DNA of 64,000 nucleotides from Guadua angustifolia (GCA_036346375.1 CM070506.1:620001-684000), one strand, 5' to 3'; shown: positions 37,380 to 49,200, counted from the first letter of the stretch. Numbers and translations are program-made. The notes: a model not told the origin generated them from the sequence alone.

Positions 37380-39213
37380 TGAAGGATCGAGTTGGCCTAG
37401 AGGGGGGGTGAATAGACAACTCTTTTAAAATTTCAGATTTAAAAACTTTTGAACAACAAACCTGAAGCAAGAGATTAACAGGATGGCACAGACAACAAAA
37501 GACAGCAAGAAATAATCACAACCGCAAGAACATGCACGAGAGACACAAAGATTTATCCAATGATTCGGAGCCAACCTCCTACTTCACGTTAGAGCACTTC
37601 TCTCGAAGTATAGCTCCTCCAAAGTTAGTCGCAGTAGTTTTAATGTTCACTAGGGTAACTCTTTCACCACTCCAGTGAGATAAGTCCCAACCTCTCACAA
37701 TCAGTAGTAGCCTTCCACAATCACTTTTGGACATGTCTCACCACACCACCTCCAAACCGTCTAGGAACAATTAGTCCTAAAAGTAATAGACTATCTGCAA
37801 GCCCTGTCTCTTGGTTCACTAACACAGTGCTAAACTAGACTAACCTTGGAGCAAAAACTTAGAAAGTGTGAAGATTGAGTTCAAGATTGAAGCACGGTCT
37901 CCTTGATGGAATGGAAGCTCTAGAGTGCTAAAAGGTCAAGGAGATCAAAAAGATATATCAAGGAATGCTTAGGAAATGCTTATATAACCATTTGAACTGA
38001 AGCTAGTCGTTATACCTACTACAGGAGCCGTTGGAACGTGTCAGACTATCAAAATAACCTAAACACAACTACAACGGACTTAAGGCATGTTTGTTTTAGC
38101 TTTTGATTCTGGATTTTGACTCTAAAAGCAGAATAAAAAACAAATAACCTGATTGTAGAATCCACTTCTCACAATCCAGCTCACCCATATACACTAGAAT
38201 CTACGATCCACTTCATATGTGCTTTTGGATTCCAGCTTTTGGAGAATCAGCTTCTCTACAACCACAATCCGAATCAGCTTTTAGAGAATCCAAAGCTGAA
38301 ACAAATAGGCCCTAGGAAGATTAAGCTTCAAAATCAGTTCTTTTATTCTCCAGGCCAAAAGAGCTGAGAAGAGTATTTGCGCCAGACTAAACCAACATGG
38401 TCTGTCGTATATGGGATTTTAGAAAATTTTGGTCCTGTGAAAAGATGTGATCTTAAACATGTGCACTGGACTGAAAAATTTGGTTCGCCAGAGATGGAGA
38501 TTAAAGAAGTTTGCCTTGGCGAATTTTTGGAAAAACAAGAGATGTCTAAGCGAGAGGAATACATTTGCGCCGGACCGGGTTTTGTGATAGCGGAAGATGG
38601 TTCGGCATGAATGGCGTACGCTCGGTTTGACTCATGCAAGGAATGCTTTCATCAACGGACTTAGAGGAATATGGTCCGGAGAAGATAGGCTTGTGCCGGA
38701 CTAAATTTCTGAGTAATCAAAGTAAGTCTGTCGCGAATGGGATGTGCTTTGTTAGAAATTTGACTGAGCAGATTTCAGCACCGGACTAAAATAATGGTCC
38801 GACGAAAAAGAAATTTTGACTGAGGTTGCGCCGGACTTAAAGAAAGAGCAATAAAATTTAGTCCGGTGAAACACATAGAATTTGATTGAGAGAAGGGCTG
38901 ATTCCAAGGGAGAATATGAATAAAGGATTTTGACTCCAAGCAGTCTAATTAATCTTAGCCTATGAACTAAAACTTGAACTTGTGCATGATCCCCCTTTAT
39001 AGCATGGCTATTCTAAAATAATCCTAACTACTTAGCTTGAATCATCTCCCAAACCAACTAGTAACAAGGAACTTTAATCTTGACCTTTTTTATTGATGTC
39101 TTCTTGGATACTCAACCAGTAACCATCTTGATTAGAGGTCGTTGACTTAGTCATCAACATCAAAACCATAAGATCACATATAATAAAAAAATAAAGGGGC
39201 CTAGATGCTATCA
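37380..39213 (-). mobile_element. Sirevirus-like solo LTR, 1.8 kb
   Basis: It starts TGAAGGATCGAG with the shared box CCTAGAGGGGGGGTGAATAG and ends CTAGATGCTATCA. Flanks are TGCCC (37375-37379) and TGCCT (39214-39218), a 4/5 match for a target duplication. GTCCGG/CCGGAC words recur (about 38570-38870). No internal domain or second LTR exists nearby. Orientation is inferred from the shared box, which lies at the primer-site end in the gag-only element. Confidence 0.75.
38092..38314. mobile_element. MITE with GGC(C)TATTTGTTT ends inside the solo LTR
   Basis: The left end GGCATGTTTGTTTTAGCTTT and the right end, read in reverse as GGCCTATTTGTTTCAGCTTT, are imperfect inverted repeats. Internal GATTCTCC/GGAGAATC words also mirror each other. 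This resembles hAT- or Harbinger-derived MITEs of grasses. The exact target duplication is unclear. Confidence 0.6.
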
Positions 39214-39221
39214 TGCCTGTG

Positions 39222-40698
39222 TGAAAGGACCGAGATGTCGCCTAGAGGGGGGGTGAATAGGCGATTTTAAAATTTTAATTCGCAGCGGACACAAACAGTT
39301 CGGATAGTCCGAAACTTCCTTCGGACTGTCCGAATGGTTCGGATAGTCCGAGTGACTTTTCGGATAGTCCGAACACCCCTGCGCCCAAAAACCCTAAAAA
39401 GTAGATCTGAGCTATCTAGTGAGTACAATTAACACCAAAATGCAATCCAAGTGTTCAGGATACCTCTAGCCGTCAAGAACTTACCAAGGCCCTTCACAAT
39501 AGCAAATTTCCACTTGAAACCCTAGATCTTAAGCAACCACAAAGAGGTGACAAGCAAAGTGATCCAAGAAACAACAACAAAAGGCACAAGAATTTTTCCC
39601 GAAGTTCGGATCCTTGAGGGGATCCTACGTCTCCGTTGAGGCGGCACCAAGCCGGGGTCTCTTTCAACCCTTATCCTCTAGGTGTTGCACAAAGCGCTCA
39701 CCTACTTCTTCTTGAATCCTTCCCTTGCGGAGGTGGATCCGACCTTCACAAACTTCCGGCGGCTTCCCACACGAGCTTGGGAGCTCACCGGCGACTCCTA
39801 GCCGTCTAGGAGTCCTCAACCTCCAAGATTAATAGACGTGCCAAGAAATCCGCGAGAGAATGATTTTTGTGCACAAGATGAATCAATATCACAAGATTTA
39901 TCAATCTCTCAACTCACTCAACCTCAAAAGATTCACAAATCAAGGGATTTAGAGGGAGTGAGGGCTTGAGCTCTAGAGGCTTGGAGTGGCTGCAAATGAG
40001 TGGAGTTAATGCTCTAAAAAACTGGTAGGTGGGAGTATGTGGCTTTTATAGCCACTCAAAAACTAGCCGTTTTGAGTTGTGCCCGAGTCTGTTCGGATAG
40101 TTTGAACTTATGTTCGGATAGTCTGAACAGGCTGAGTTCAGGGCAACTGAGCGACCCAGCTCGGATAGTCCGAACACCTCAGATACTCCGAGTGTTCGGA
40201 TACTCCAAAAAATCTTCGGACATTCCGAACCCAAATAAACTCACCCTAACCGAGGGGGTCCACTCGGATACTCCGAACCTATGTTCGGACATTCCGAATC
40301 CAATTTTTACCAGACCAACCGAGGGGGTCAGTTCGGACATTCCGAACCAGGGTTCGGATACTCCGAACTGTTTTGAGCAAAATGCCCCTAAGACTTTATA
40401 CTTTGACTCATTTTAAGATTAGAATTCATCATTGAGCACATTTAGTCATTCTAAAGCTATTTCTTGTCATATCCCTCTTTATAGTACGGCAATCCTTAAA
40501 CTCAAATAAAATTAAAATACGTATAGCACCGTTGAGTTTAGCCGATCCCGTTTCTCCTTCGATTTGAGGGTCATCTTTTCTTGAGCGACTTTCTCATGAG
40601 CGTAATAACCTGTTCACAATACTCATAAAGCTCATTAGTTACTTAATCTTGTTGTCATTAATCACAAAAAATCATTGAGGGGCCTAGATGCACTTTCA
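39222..40698 (-). mobile_element. Sirevirus-like solo LTR, 1.48 kb, with 5-bp target duplication
   Basis: The ends TGAAAG and CTTTCA are mutually inverted. CTGTG flanks both sides (39217-39221, 40699-40703). It carries the shared box GCCTAGAGGGGGGGTGAATA at its left end. Two clusters of short dyads, such as TTCGGATAGTCCGAA and TTCGGACATTCCGAA, occur at 39297-39385 and 40090-40372. No internal coding region is present, so the element was reduced by LTR-LTR recombination. Confidence 0.9.
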
Positions 40699-40703
40699 CT
40701 GTG

Positions 40704-41164
40704 CCCACACCCACTGCCACCCATCAAGACCGTGTACCCTGCAACGACTGGGCTAGGGTTAAAAAAAGAAGAATTGAAATCCTTTTAAAAAAACCTAGTC
40801 TCATCGGCCTCTTTGGGTTGCTTTTACTACCCGTTAAAATTTCACCCATGAAAGAAAAAGAAAAAAAAAGGAAAAAATGGTATTTTGTGTTTAAACCCCA
40901 AAGTTTCATTAATTACATAATATTTTGTGGAGTGGTAAATTTTGCGAAAAGGACCTTAAAGTTCTGCACAATTACAGAAATTTATCATAAAAAGATTTTA
41001 TATTATGGACCCTAAAGTTTCCAGTAATCACAAAAATAGTTAATAAATTATAAAAAAATTATATTAAATCCTAGAAACTGAATTTTTAGATATGTAGGCT
41101 TCCATAAATTATTGAAACTTAGACCTAGCACATATTGAAAGTATGATATCACTGGAAACTTAAC
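40704..41164. other. Sequence between solo LTR and duplication copy B
   Basis: AT-rich DNA after the solo LTR. It may be the continuation of the interrupted copia fragment but shows no domain. Confidence 0.4.
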
Positions 41165-41830
41165 CCTAGTGGTTGCCCCGACTGTGGTAAACAGTACCAG
41201 TAACAGATAAGTCCTGATTGCAAAAATATTGTCTTGAGAAAAGTCCAGTTCCTACACATTTGCCAGATCAGGCAAACAGGGCCTACATATAAATTTTCTA
41301 ATGCATGGAGATGAGTGGATTTCCGGTGACCACAAGAAAGCAATGGCAATGGCAATCCCATCCCAAAATGAAAGGGACAAGAAAAGCAGAGGTGTTGAAT
41401 TTGACGTTTTTTTTTAATATTTTATCAAAGAGTTATTGTCAATATGGAACAATAATATTTACAGACAAACTTTGTGAGCACTGTTGTAAGTGTTAACAGG
41501 GCAAATAATTGTTGAAATTTCATATTTGTATCTTACAGAATCAATTGATGCATTAAAAAAGTTGAATAGTTTTGTGCGATCAGGGCAGACGTGTCCAAAG
41601 CCGAAGGGATCGATAGGGTGGGTGATGGCTGAGTCAGAGCGGAGCAAGGCGACAAATGTTCTGAATATATTTCTGTAATCTCTAATGGCTGTGATGGAGA
41701 GACGATTCGTTAGAGAATGCATGCACGGCCAAATCAAATCCTCCACCAATCGTTGCAGCCGTCTAAACGTTAAAAATACCGACTTCGTATGTCACACAAT
41801 CTCATCGCAGCAATCCCATCTCTTCTGGCT
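41165..41830. repeat. Local duplication, copy B
   Basis: Collinear with copy A (23272-25505) but without the 1.46-kb insert; the two blocks are about 80 bp apart. The match stops near 41815, where copy A runs into the copia-like LTR. Non-coding. Confidence 0.75.
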
Positions 41831-41997
41831 ATATGTGGTTGTTGTGCTACGCTGGGTTGGCTCGTGCCTGTTTTAGATCTGATCTATTTGCACTATTGCG
41901 ATAAGAGAAAAAAAATAAAAGATGCATAGAGTTGAGGTAGTGGACAAAAATATTATGGAAAAAAAACTAAAATTTATTTATTCTTGAACAGTTACAG

Positions 41998-42150
41998 AGA
42001 GCGAGAGGGATATGCTGAATACGGGCGAGAGAGAGACCAATAGGTGAGAAAGAGAGAGAGACAAGCGAGAGAGACAGAGAGACGAGCAAGAGAGGGAGAG
42101 ATTGAGAGAGACTGATAAGAGAGAGAGAGAGAGAGCTGAGAGAGATTGAG
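41998..42150. repeat. GA-rich low-complexity tract
   Basis: Imperfect (GA)n with GAGAGAGAC variants for about 150 bp. Open frames read through it are artefacts of composition. Confidence 0.85.
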
Positions 42151-42461
42151 AGTCTTGCCCGTCTCTCTTAGGTGTCGGTAGTGGGGGTGACGTCTTGGGT
42201 GCGTCCATGGCGCTCATGCTTTGCGGGTCGATAACCTTTATACTGGGTTTTTTTCTCATGCCTTGGGTCATCGGGCTCGCTTGCGTGTTTCTCTTCGTCT
42301 GTTGACTTTTATTCGGCTCATTTTTTGAACGGTCTTATTTACAAATATAAACTTATATATAGATTTAATAAGGTTTTTCCTTTTATACCCCTATTTATTA
42401 TCTCTCGATCATATGCATTTATTCATTACCAACTACACAAAGTATATCTTTCATCCTCTAA

Positions 42462-42755
42462 GGGCAAGTATAACAACAAAGTCAGCTGCTTACTCCATCT
42501 CCCATCTATGCCATTTAGAGTAAGTATTAAAGTCAGTTTGTACAGTAGCTATCTCTAAATATTGGCTTTAGATGCCATACATTAACTATCTCTTTTTTTC
42601 TTGTACATAACTAATCTATCTATACTCCGTGTAATGTTTACTACTAAATAAAAGTTACCTTTCTTCCTTATTCTCTTTTCTCACTCTTTTATATAAGACA
42701 AAACTGACGTGGATATGTTAAAAGTAAGTTGAAATGGTCTTATTGTATATGCTCT
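42462..42755. mobile_element. Probable MITE (GGGCAAGTATAA ends)
   Basis: The left end GGGCAAGTATAACAA and the right end, read in reverse as AGAGCATATACAATAA, form an imperfect inverted repeat around 290 bp of AT-rich, non-coding DNA. Superfamily uncertain. Confidence 0.5.
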
Positions 42756-42917
42756 AAAACAATTAAGTAGGAAGCATTTAAGATCTTTTCTCTCATACTT
42801 TTATTAATTTTAATATAACCTTAATCTTTATGTAAAATCAAAATACATCTCGTAAAAATGAAACCAAAAGAGTAATTCTGCACTATGCTAAAATTAAACT
42901 GTTTTGTGTGGAGGAAT

Positions 42918-43049
42918 AATTAACTATTTGCCACTGTTACGAGGTGCCACTTAATATAAGTCACTGACACGCTACAGTGATATAAGTCACTGACGTAGCA
43001 AATTTGTTACCACTAACCTCATAAAAAATGGTAAATATGGTAAATAGTT
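42918..43049. mobile_element. Small foldback/MITE upstream of the RING-CH gene
   Basis: TTAACTATTTGCCA at the left is mirrored by TGGTAAATAGTTAA at the right (one mismatch). Inside, TATAAGTCACTGAC occurs twice. The size of about 130 bp suits a MITE. Confidence 0.55.
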
Positions 43050-43221
43050 AAGAGTCCCTTGTGTGGAATTCCGACCAGAAGCCACCTGCACTAGCTCCCT
43101 CGCACACCACGCCACTAGTAAGGAGAGGAGATCGATGGCGATTAATACTCCACTGTAGTAAAAACTCGAGCCTTTTTCTCTTGCCGTTTGATGGCATGGC
43201 ACTGTCCGTCTTCCCCACTCT

Positions 43222-43246
43222 CCGCCGCCGCCGCCGCCGCCGCCGC
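43222..43246. repeat. (CCG)n microsatellite, probable 5' leader
   Basis: A run of CCG triplets 227 bp before the start codon of the RING-CH gene. A second triplet run, (CTA)n, lies at 43311-43336. Confidence 0.85.
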
Positions 43247-43472
43247 TCCCCTCTTTATGGCTCCATCACCTCCAGTCGTCACCCACTACGCCAAACGAAG
43301 ACGTCACCCGCACTACTACTACTACTACTACTACTAGCAGCTAAGGATAGGATGGCCTTCCTTTTCCACTCTAGCTAGTTCGGTGGTGACCATCCAAACA
43401 AGCAAGCGAACAAGACGAGGAAGAGGGGTGTGTTCTTCAGTGGCTTGGGGATCCATCCAAGAATTGCAAGCC

Positions 43473-46400
43473 ATGGCTTCTCCCCAAAAGGAGCAGGTGA
43501 CGTTCATCTCTGCTAGCTCCTTTTGCTAGAGTTAGGCTGTGTTTAGTACAGCCTCCAGCTCTACTAGAGCTGGATATTTCTAGCTTTATAGATTCGTAGA
43601 GCTGGAACTGTAGGTATATTAAAAGTATCTAGGTGAGTCATATTGTTTAGATTTTAGCCTAAAAATATAAACTTAATTCATTTTATTTTAGCCTACAAAT
43701 TTCAGATTTAAGGTGGAGCTGACATCTAAACAGGGTCTTAATTTCTTCTGTTTCGTTCGTTTCAGCATGCACTCTCCCTCTGCATACCAGTAAAGTCTGA
43801 GCCAGAGCACGTGGTTATTAATTCCATGTTCTTCAATACCCATGTAGTCGCCGTGTTGGTTACTACTAATTAATGCTAGATATAATATGCACATGGTTTC
43901 TTGCTTCTGGTGGTGTGCAAGCCAAGCCAAGCCAAGCGTGCTGAGTTCTTGTTTGTCCTAGCGTTGACTTGGAGTCCACTCTCAGCGTTCACTTGTCTCA
44001 GTCAGAAGATTCATTCATCCAGCACCTACCCTCATGTGAATTTAGCTCACTTGCGTTAAAAAAAGAGAGGAAGAAACAATCATGCCAAGTAAGCTACAGC
44101 AACCTAGGCATCACTGAATTTTCTTCAGCTCAATTTGCCCCCTTGATGCCCACATGCATTTGCAACAAACTACTACTACGTAATACAATTATTATGGTTG
44201 CTCGCAATACGAATAACATCATGATGCTAGACAATTATGGTATATGGCTTCATCGGTTTGAGATTCATTTAGTCTTTTTTGCTGATCTGTTCCACATTTC
44301 TGATTACCAACTGTCTGCTTTGCATATTTTCTTGCTCTTCTGTAGGAGAGCAGCACAACAACGTTTTCGACGCAAGAACACCCTGCATCTGATCAGGGAA
44401 AGCGGCCGCATCTCTCGATCGACGTCCCAACAGGAAGCATTCCCGAGCATCTCCTGGAGTCGACGCCAAAAGGCGGCGCAGATATCACAACAGCGCCCGG
44501 TTTGAACACCAATGGAGGACAGAACCTTCCCATGACACCAGCCGGTTCTTCCTCCAGCAGAAGCAGTGTTCCTCAACGCTCGCCGTCGTTCATGTTGAGG
44601 CAGACAGTCAAGATCCTCCTGCGGGGAGGAAGCTTCAAGCAATCGGTCAGAGGATGTGAGACATCGTTCTCCAGGTTTTTCAACACTAGGATCGCGAGGA
44701 CATCGTCGCTGCCATTTGGCGATGTTTCATGGGTGAATGCTTTGTCACACCAAGTCGATAAAGCTTCAACTAGTTCTGCTACTGTGAGTACTTTTCCTAC
44801 TTCTAAGTCTGTGATCGAGAGGTGATGCTGCATTGCTCGTTGATATTATTTGACTTCCATTGGTGGCAGGGTAAATCAGGTCATATGTATCGCTCGCAGT
44901 CCCTTCCCATGAGCATAAAAAAACTCAATTCGAGAAGCTTCAAGAGAATGAACTCACTTGGCGGTGTCTACCGTGTCGTCCCTTCCACACCACGAGACCC
45001 TGCGACAAGCAATGCCATTCCAGATATAGTCCCTACTGAATCAGGTGGGTACTCAAAGGACCGGAAAATAGCGATTAGAGAGGGGTGAATGATCGCAAAT
45101 AATTTTTCCCTAACCCTACTAGATAAGAAGAGCAAAACAAGAGCTTCGGAGAGTCCAAAAGGTGTAAAAGATTCAATACAACTTCAGATATTCAGCCTGG
45201 GGGTGAAACTACTACAAATCCAAGCCGGTAGTGCTAGAAAGTCGGCACTACCGCTCCCCATGGGCGGTTCTACTGCTATAAACAGTAAAATCAGGCATAT
45301 AAACAATAATTGATGTAACTTTTGATTGAATAATCCAAAACTCATGAAATTTTGTATGCACCTTCCTAAGAATGTCAGAAAACTATTCCAACTTTCAATC
45401 ATAAGAATTAATGTCAAAGTTCCAAACTTTTTTCATAAATACCAAAGGTAGCACCAAAATTGGGTCAAGAACCTAAACTTCACCCTGAGTTTGCTCATGG
45501 GGATTTGATGATTAAGATCGACCTAGATGGTCTTTCATATATTACAGCAAATAAAAACCCTAAAGAGATTGCTCCCAAGAGGCCAAGATCAAAATCTACC
45601 TTAAAATCTTCCTTCTCAACAAAAAAATCGGTTTCTTGAAGAAACTTGAATGATCAAGAAGAGTCTTGCCTAGATGATTGAGAGATGATCTTCAGAGGAT
45701 ACATCCATCAATCGTTCATCCTTGGTAGCACACGATCAACTAAAAAAGAAACCACAATAAGAGATCAAGAGTAAAGCAAGAAGAAAATCAAAACTTAAGG
45801 CAAAAACTTTCGTACGAATTTGATTTTTATCAATCATTCATCCTTGGCAGCACAAAATTAACCTCGAAACAAACCATAAGAAGAGATCAAGAGTAAAGCA
45901 AGAAAAATATCAAAACTTAAGGCAAAAACTTTAGCACGAATTTGATTTTTATTTCAGAGCAAGATGGATAATTGCAAAGCATCTCACCTAAGGGCAAACC
46001 TCTCAAAGAGCACTCATACACCCACACAAGAACAACAAAATCTTGTGAGAAACCCTAACGCTCTTAGTGACTAAGGCCCCGTTTGGTACGGTTCCAGATT
46101 CTAGTAGAAGCGAAGCGGTTCGGATTCTTGATAGAAACGTTTGGGTAGAATCGAATCCGGAGGAACGGGTTGCTAGCCGATTCGACCACGGTGTGTAAAA
46201 ATCGAAGCGATTAAGCTTTGAAGCGCTCCGAGTCCTATTCCGTTTGGTTGGATTTATTTGATTCTAGAAGAAACAGTCAGGTTCCAAGTTGCCAAACGGG
46301 GCCTAAGTCTAAGGTCCCAAGTCCTCACCTCCCACTACATCTTTTTATATAGTGGAGGCAACCCTAACTCTCTAAAAACTAGACACTACAAGTGGGCACC

Positions 46401-48879
46401 ATCCATATTTACATGGGCTAAACCTATAACCCAACACTCTTAATGGGTTTTACACTTACACAAGCACGCTTCTCAAAGCGGCTATTACCTTAACGCCAAA
46501 TCCACTCCTCGAGCCGAATTTGCATCCAATACCACTTTGGCATGACCTAAACCACTTAAGCCACCGTTGTAGTTTTCAAAACCTCTTTGACCGCCGGTAT
46601 TGGACATATTATTAATTTGCCCCAAAGACCGGTGTTCCTTCTCCTCGAAGCATTACTTTGCTTAGCGCTTTCCACATGGCCCCATTGACTTCCTGCCAAG
46701 CCTCTCACGCGTCCGCACTCCTTCGAGCCGTCCTCGCTTGCAAACGGGCCTAAGTCACTTTACTGCTACATGTCCTTTTCCGCTTCACCATGACGGCATC
46801 GACTTCCTTGACCGTTCTAGACCTCAACTCCTCCCTTAGCCTAGTTCCGGTCCATCTCGTTGCCCGCCATGTCCATCACTAGTGCATTACGTTCCGATTA
46901 CTTGTCGTCACAGCTTGCAACTACTTTCTGGCCCCGATCATCTTCCGGTGTCCCTCGACTGTTCTAGACCTCAGCTCTCCTAGTCTAGTCCCGGTCTCGT
47001 CTTCGCCTCACCATGACTTAGCCCTGAAGTTTACAACAAACACAAACAATAAACACAGCAATAGCACTATTCACAATATATGCAATTAAATCAACAAAAT
47101 TTAATTCACAAATCGCTGGAAAACCGGTACTACCGCCAACTTGGGCCGGTAGTGCCATTCGGCCGGTACTACCGCCCCCATGGCTGATAGTACCGATATC
47201 CCTGAAACCCAACATAACCCCACTCTGAAAAATAACTACCACGCCTTTAGGCCGGTAGTGCCACTTTGCTAAACCTCAGAGGAACACCTCTTCGTGAAAA
47301 AGCTACCGCTCCTACAGCCGGTGCTACCGTAGGCCGACACTACCGCTACTCCCAGGCCGGTAGTGCCGCCTGGCCGGCACTATCACACCTCCAAGGCCGG
47401 TAATGCCGCCTTGACCTGGCAACACCCCAAATTGCTTCAAATTCAAAATAGAATTAAAAAATAAACTCAAACTTGAGCACTATATGCTCAAACACCGTCA
47501 ATAACTCATCACAAACTTGGATAGATCTCCACATGGTCTTTCAGTACTGTACAACATCTGTTATATAGTTTCAGTATGTTGTGTTCTGCTATTGCTGAAT
47601 TACTGATATGGTTTCTGGTTTGCGTTCAGTGTGGTGCTAATCAGTGTATCATCTAGCTCCTTCATTCAGGTATTGGCGAGGATGGGGAGGACATCCGGAG
47701 GAAGAGGCTGTGTGCGGATTTGCATGGTTGAGCTGTCGAAGGAGCAACACTATGAAGCTGGAGTGCTCCTGCAAGGGTGAGCTTGCTCTAGCCCACAAAG
47801 ATTGTGCCTTCAAGTGGTTCACCATGAAGGGCACTAGGACTTGTGAGGTTTGCAAGGACGACGTTCAGAATCTTCCAGTAACCCTTATGCGTGTTCAGAG
47901 CATGCAGGGTGAGATGACTCATGTTGGCAACGGTGCTAACAGATCAAGATACAGTCGATACAGGCAAGTTATTAACAGCAACTCCTGTTACTCCACATTA
48001 ACTCCTACTCCAAAGTCAGAAATTTATCCAACATGATGTATGATTCTTCGTCCTCTTGTTACTCAGAATGTGGCATGGAACACCAATACTTGTAATCATA
48101 AACATTCTGGCCTACTTCTGCTTCTTGGAACAATTACTGGTATGTCTCTCTTGCTGTTACCTTTCCCAGTACAATCAATCGACATATCGATCCTAAATTT
48201 TCTTTCCGGTGTCTGATAGGTTGCCCATAACGGTATTGCTGCCCTGGCGATATCACTGCCCTTCTCATGTATCCTAGGCGTCTTCTCATCCTTGACCACA
48301 ACAAGCATGGGTATGAGTAATCATCTTACACCTTTGAACACAGCATGAAAAATTAGATGCTTGGTGTGATAGTTTCTTCGTTGTGACGGCTCCATGAATT
48401 GCCATGTTTGTGACTCTGCAGTGCCAAGAAGATACGTTTGGATGTGTGCGGCAGTTCAGTTTCTCTTTGTTGTGTTTTTCACTCATCTGTTCTACAGATA
48501 TGTAAGAACGAATCATATATCTCTTGAATTACATTTATGCAATGTAACATTAATTGCGATATCAAATATGGTGAACCAAACTACTGATATTTGCAAACTT
48601 TTGCAGCTCCGTTTGCAAGCAGTGATATCCCTGATCCTGGCCACCTTTGCTGGTTTCGGGTTGGGGATGACCGGGAACTCCATCATCGTTGAGATACTAA
48701 GATTGAGGGCAAGGCGGTTGATGGCCCCTCCGACTGAACCACGCCATGGTCGCAGGACAAGCGTGGTGCAGCAGCAGGTTCCGGCATCTGGTCAACCTTC
48801 CAGCCAGCCTTCAGCTGCCGACGAGGGACGGCGTAATGCCGGTGTTGATGTTGAGAATCCTGCCGTCCCTCAAGCATAG
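43473..48879 (+). CDS. RING-CH (MARCH-like) membrane E3 ubiquitin ligase, 8 exons, frame breaks in the RING exon
   Basis: Exons: 43473-43496, 44346-44783, 44870-45044, 47670-47963, 48067-48139, 48220-48310, 48422-48501, 48607-48879. The Ser-rich N-terminal half has no known fold. Exon 4 encodes a RING-CH domain (LECSCKGELALAHKDCAFKW, then CEVC), the E2-binding module of MARCH-type ligases. Exons 5-8 encode four membrane segments (ILVIINILAYFCFL; IAALAISLPFSCILGV; WMCAAVQFLFVVFFTHLF; AVISLILATFAGFGLGMTG). The disordered Gln/Pro-rich tail ends at TAG. In exon 4 (47690-47745) the reading frame steps four times by one lost base, so the first Cys pair is out of frame as written; allowing for four bases, all exon phases fit and the protein would be 483 aa. 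Exon 4 also ends at a GC donor (ACAG/GCAAGT). This is either a pseudogene or a sequence error; other exons are intact, which favours error. Confidence 0.82.
43535..43737. mobile_element. Tourist-like MITE in intron 1
   Basis: 203 bp with ends GGCTGTGTTTAG and CTAAACAGGGTCT (imperfect inverted repeats) and TTA on both sides (43532-43534, 43738-43740), the target site of PIF/Harbinger MITEs. Confidence 0.65.
45054..47543 (-). mobile_element. Sirevirus-like solo LTR in intron 3 of the RING-CH gene
   Basis: The left end CAAAGGACCGG and right end GGTCTTTCA are flanked by GTACT at 45049-45053 and 47544-47548. The expected TG at the left end is altered. The box GATTAGAGAGGGGTGAAT is a variant of the shared LTR-end box. 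Dyads of the type CCGGTAGTGCC/GGTACTACCG cluster at 45225-45280 and 47120-47410. The 2.49-kb insert accounts for most of the 2.6-kb intron. Confidence 0.82.
46075..46303. mobile_element. MITE inside the intronic solo LTR
   Basis: 229 bp with perfect terminal inverted repeats GGCCCCGTTTGG...CCAAACGGGGCC and TAA on both sides, typical of Tourist (PIF/Harbinger) MITEs. It is nested in the LTR and therefore younger. Confidence 0.8.
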
Positions 48880-49200
48880 ACCATATGTAGTTTGTAGTTA
48901 GATAGCTGTTGTAGTTTACCTGGGGTTGGGAGGTTGGGACCTTACTGCATATGCTACAAAAAAATTGGCCTGTCTTCTTCTTTTCAGGATGCAATTCTCA
49001 TTTCCTGTTTTCTGAAGCATGTGTGGAGGAACTACTATATATATAGCATCCCTGAAACTGAAGAATCAGTAGTATATGTCATGGTGTACAAAGTATATAT
49101 GTCAGGCATTTCTGCATGCAGTATTGCCATGCTCTACTCTTGGCTTGGGACAAATGTAAATCCCATTAAAAATGTTAAGACAAACAAGTAAATAAATTGT
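48880..49200 (+). other. Probable 3' UTR of the RING-CH gene
   Basis: AT-rich DNA after the TAG stop, ending before an AAATAAATTG word near 49190 that could serve as a poly(A) signal. Extent inferred. Confidence 0.4.

Noticed and set aside
39297..40372. Array of short palindromic repeats that could look like CRISPR
   Set aside because: Plant nuclear DNA; the repeats are LTR-embedded dyads of irregular spacing inside a TSD-flanked solo LTR.
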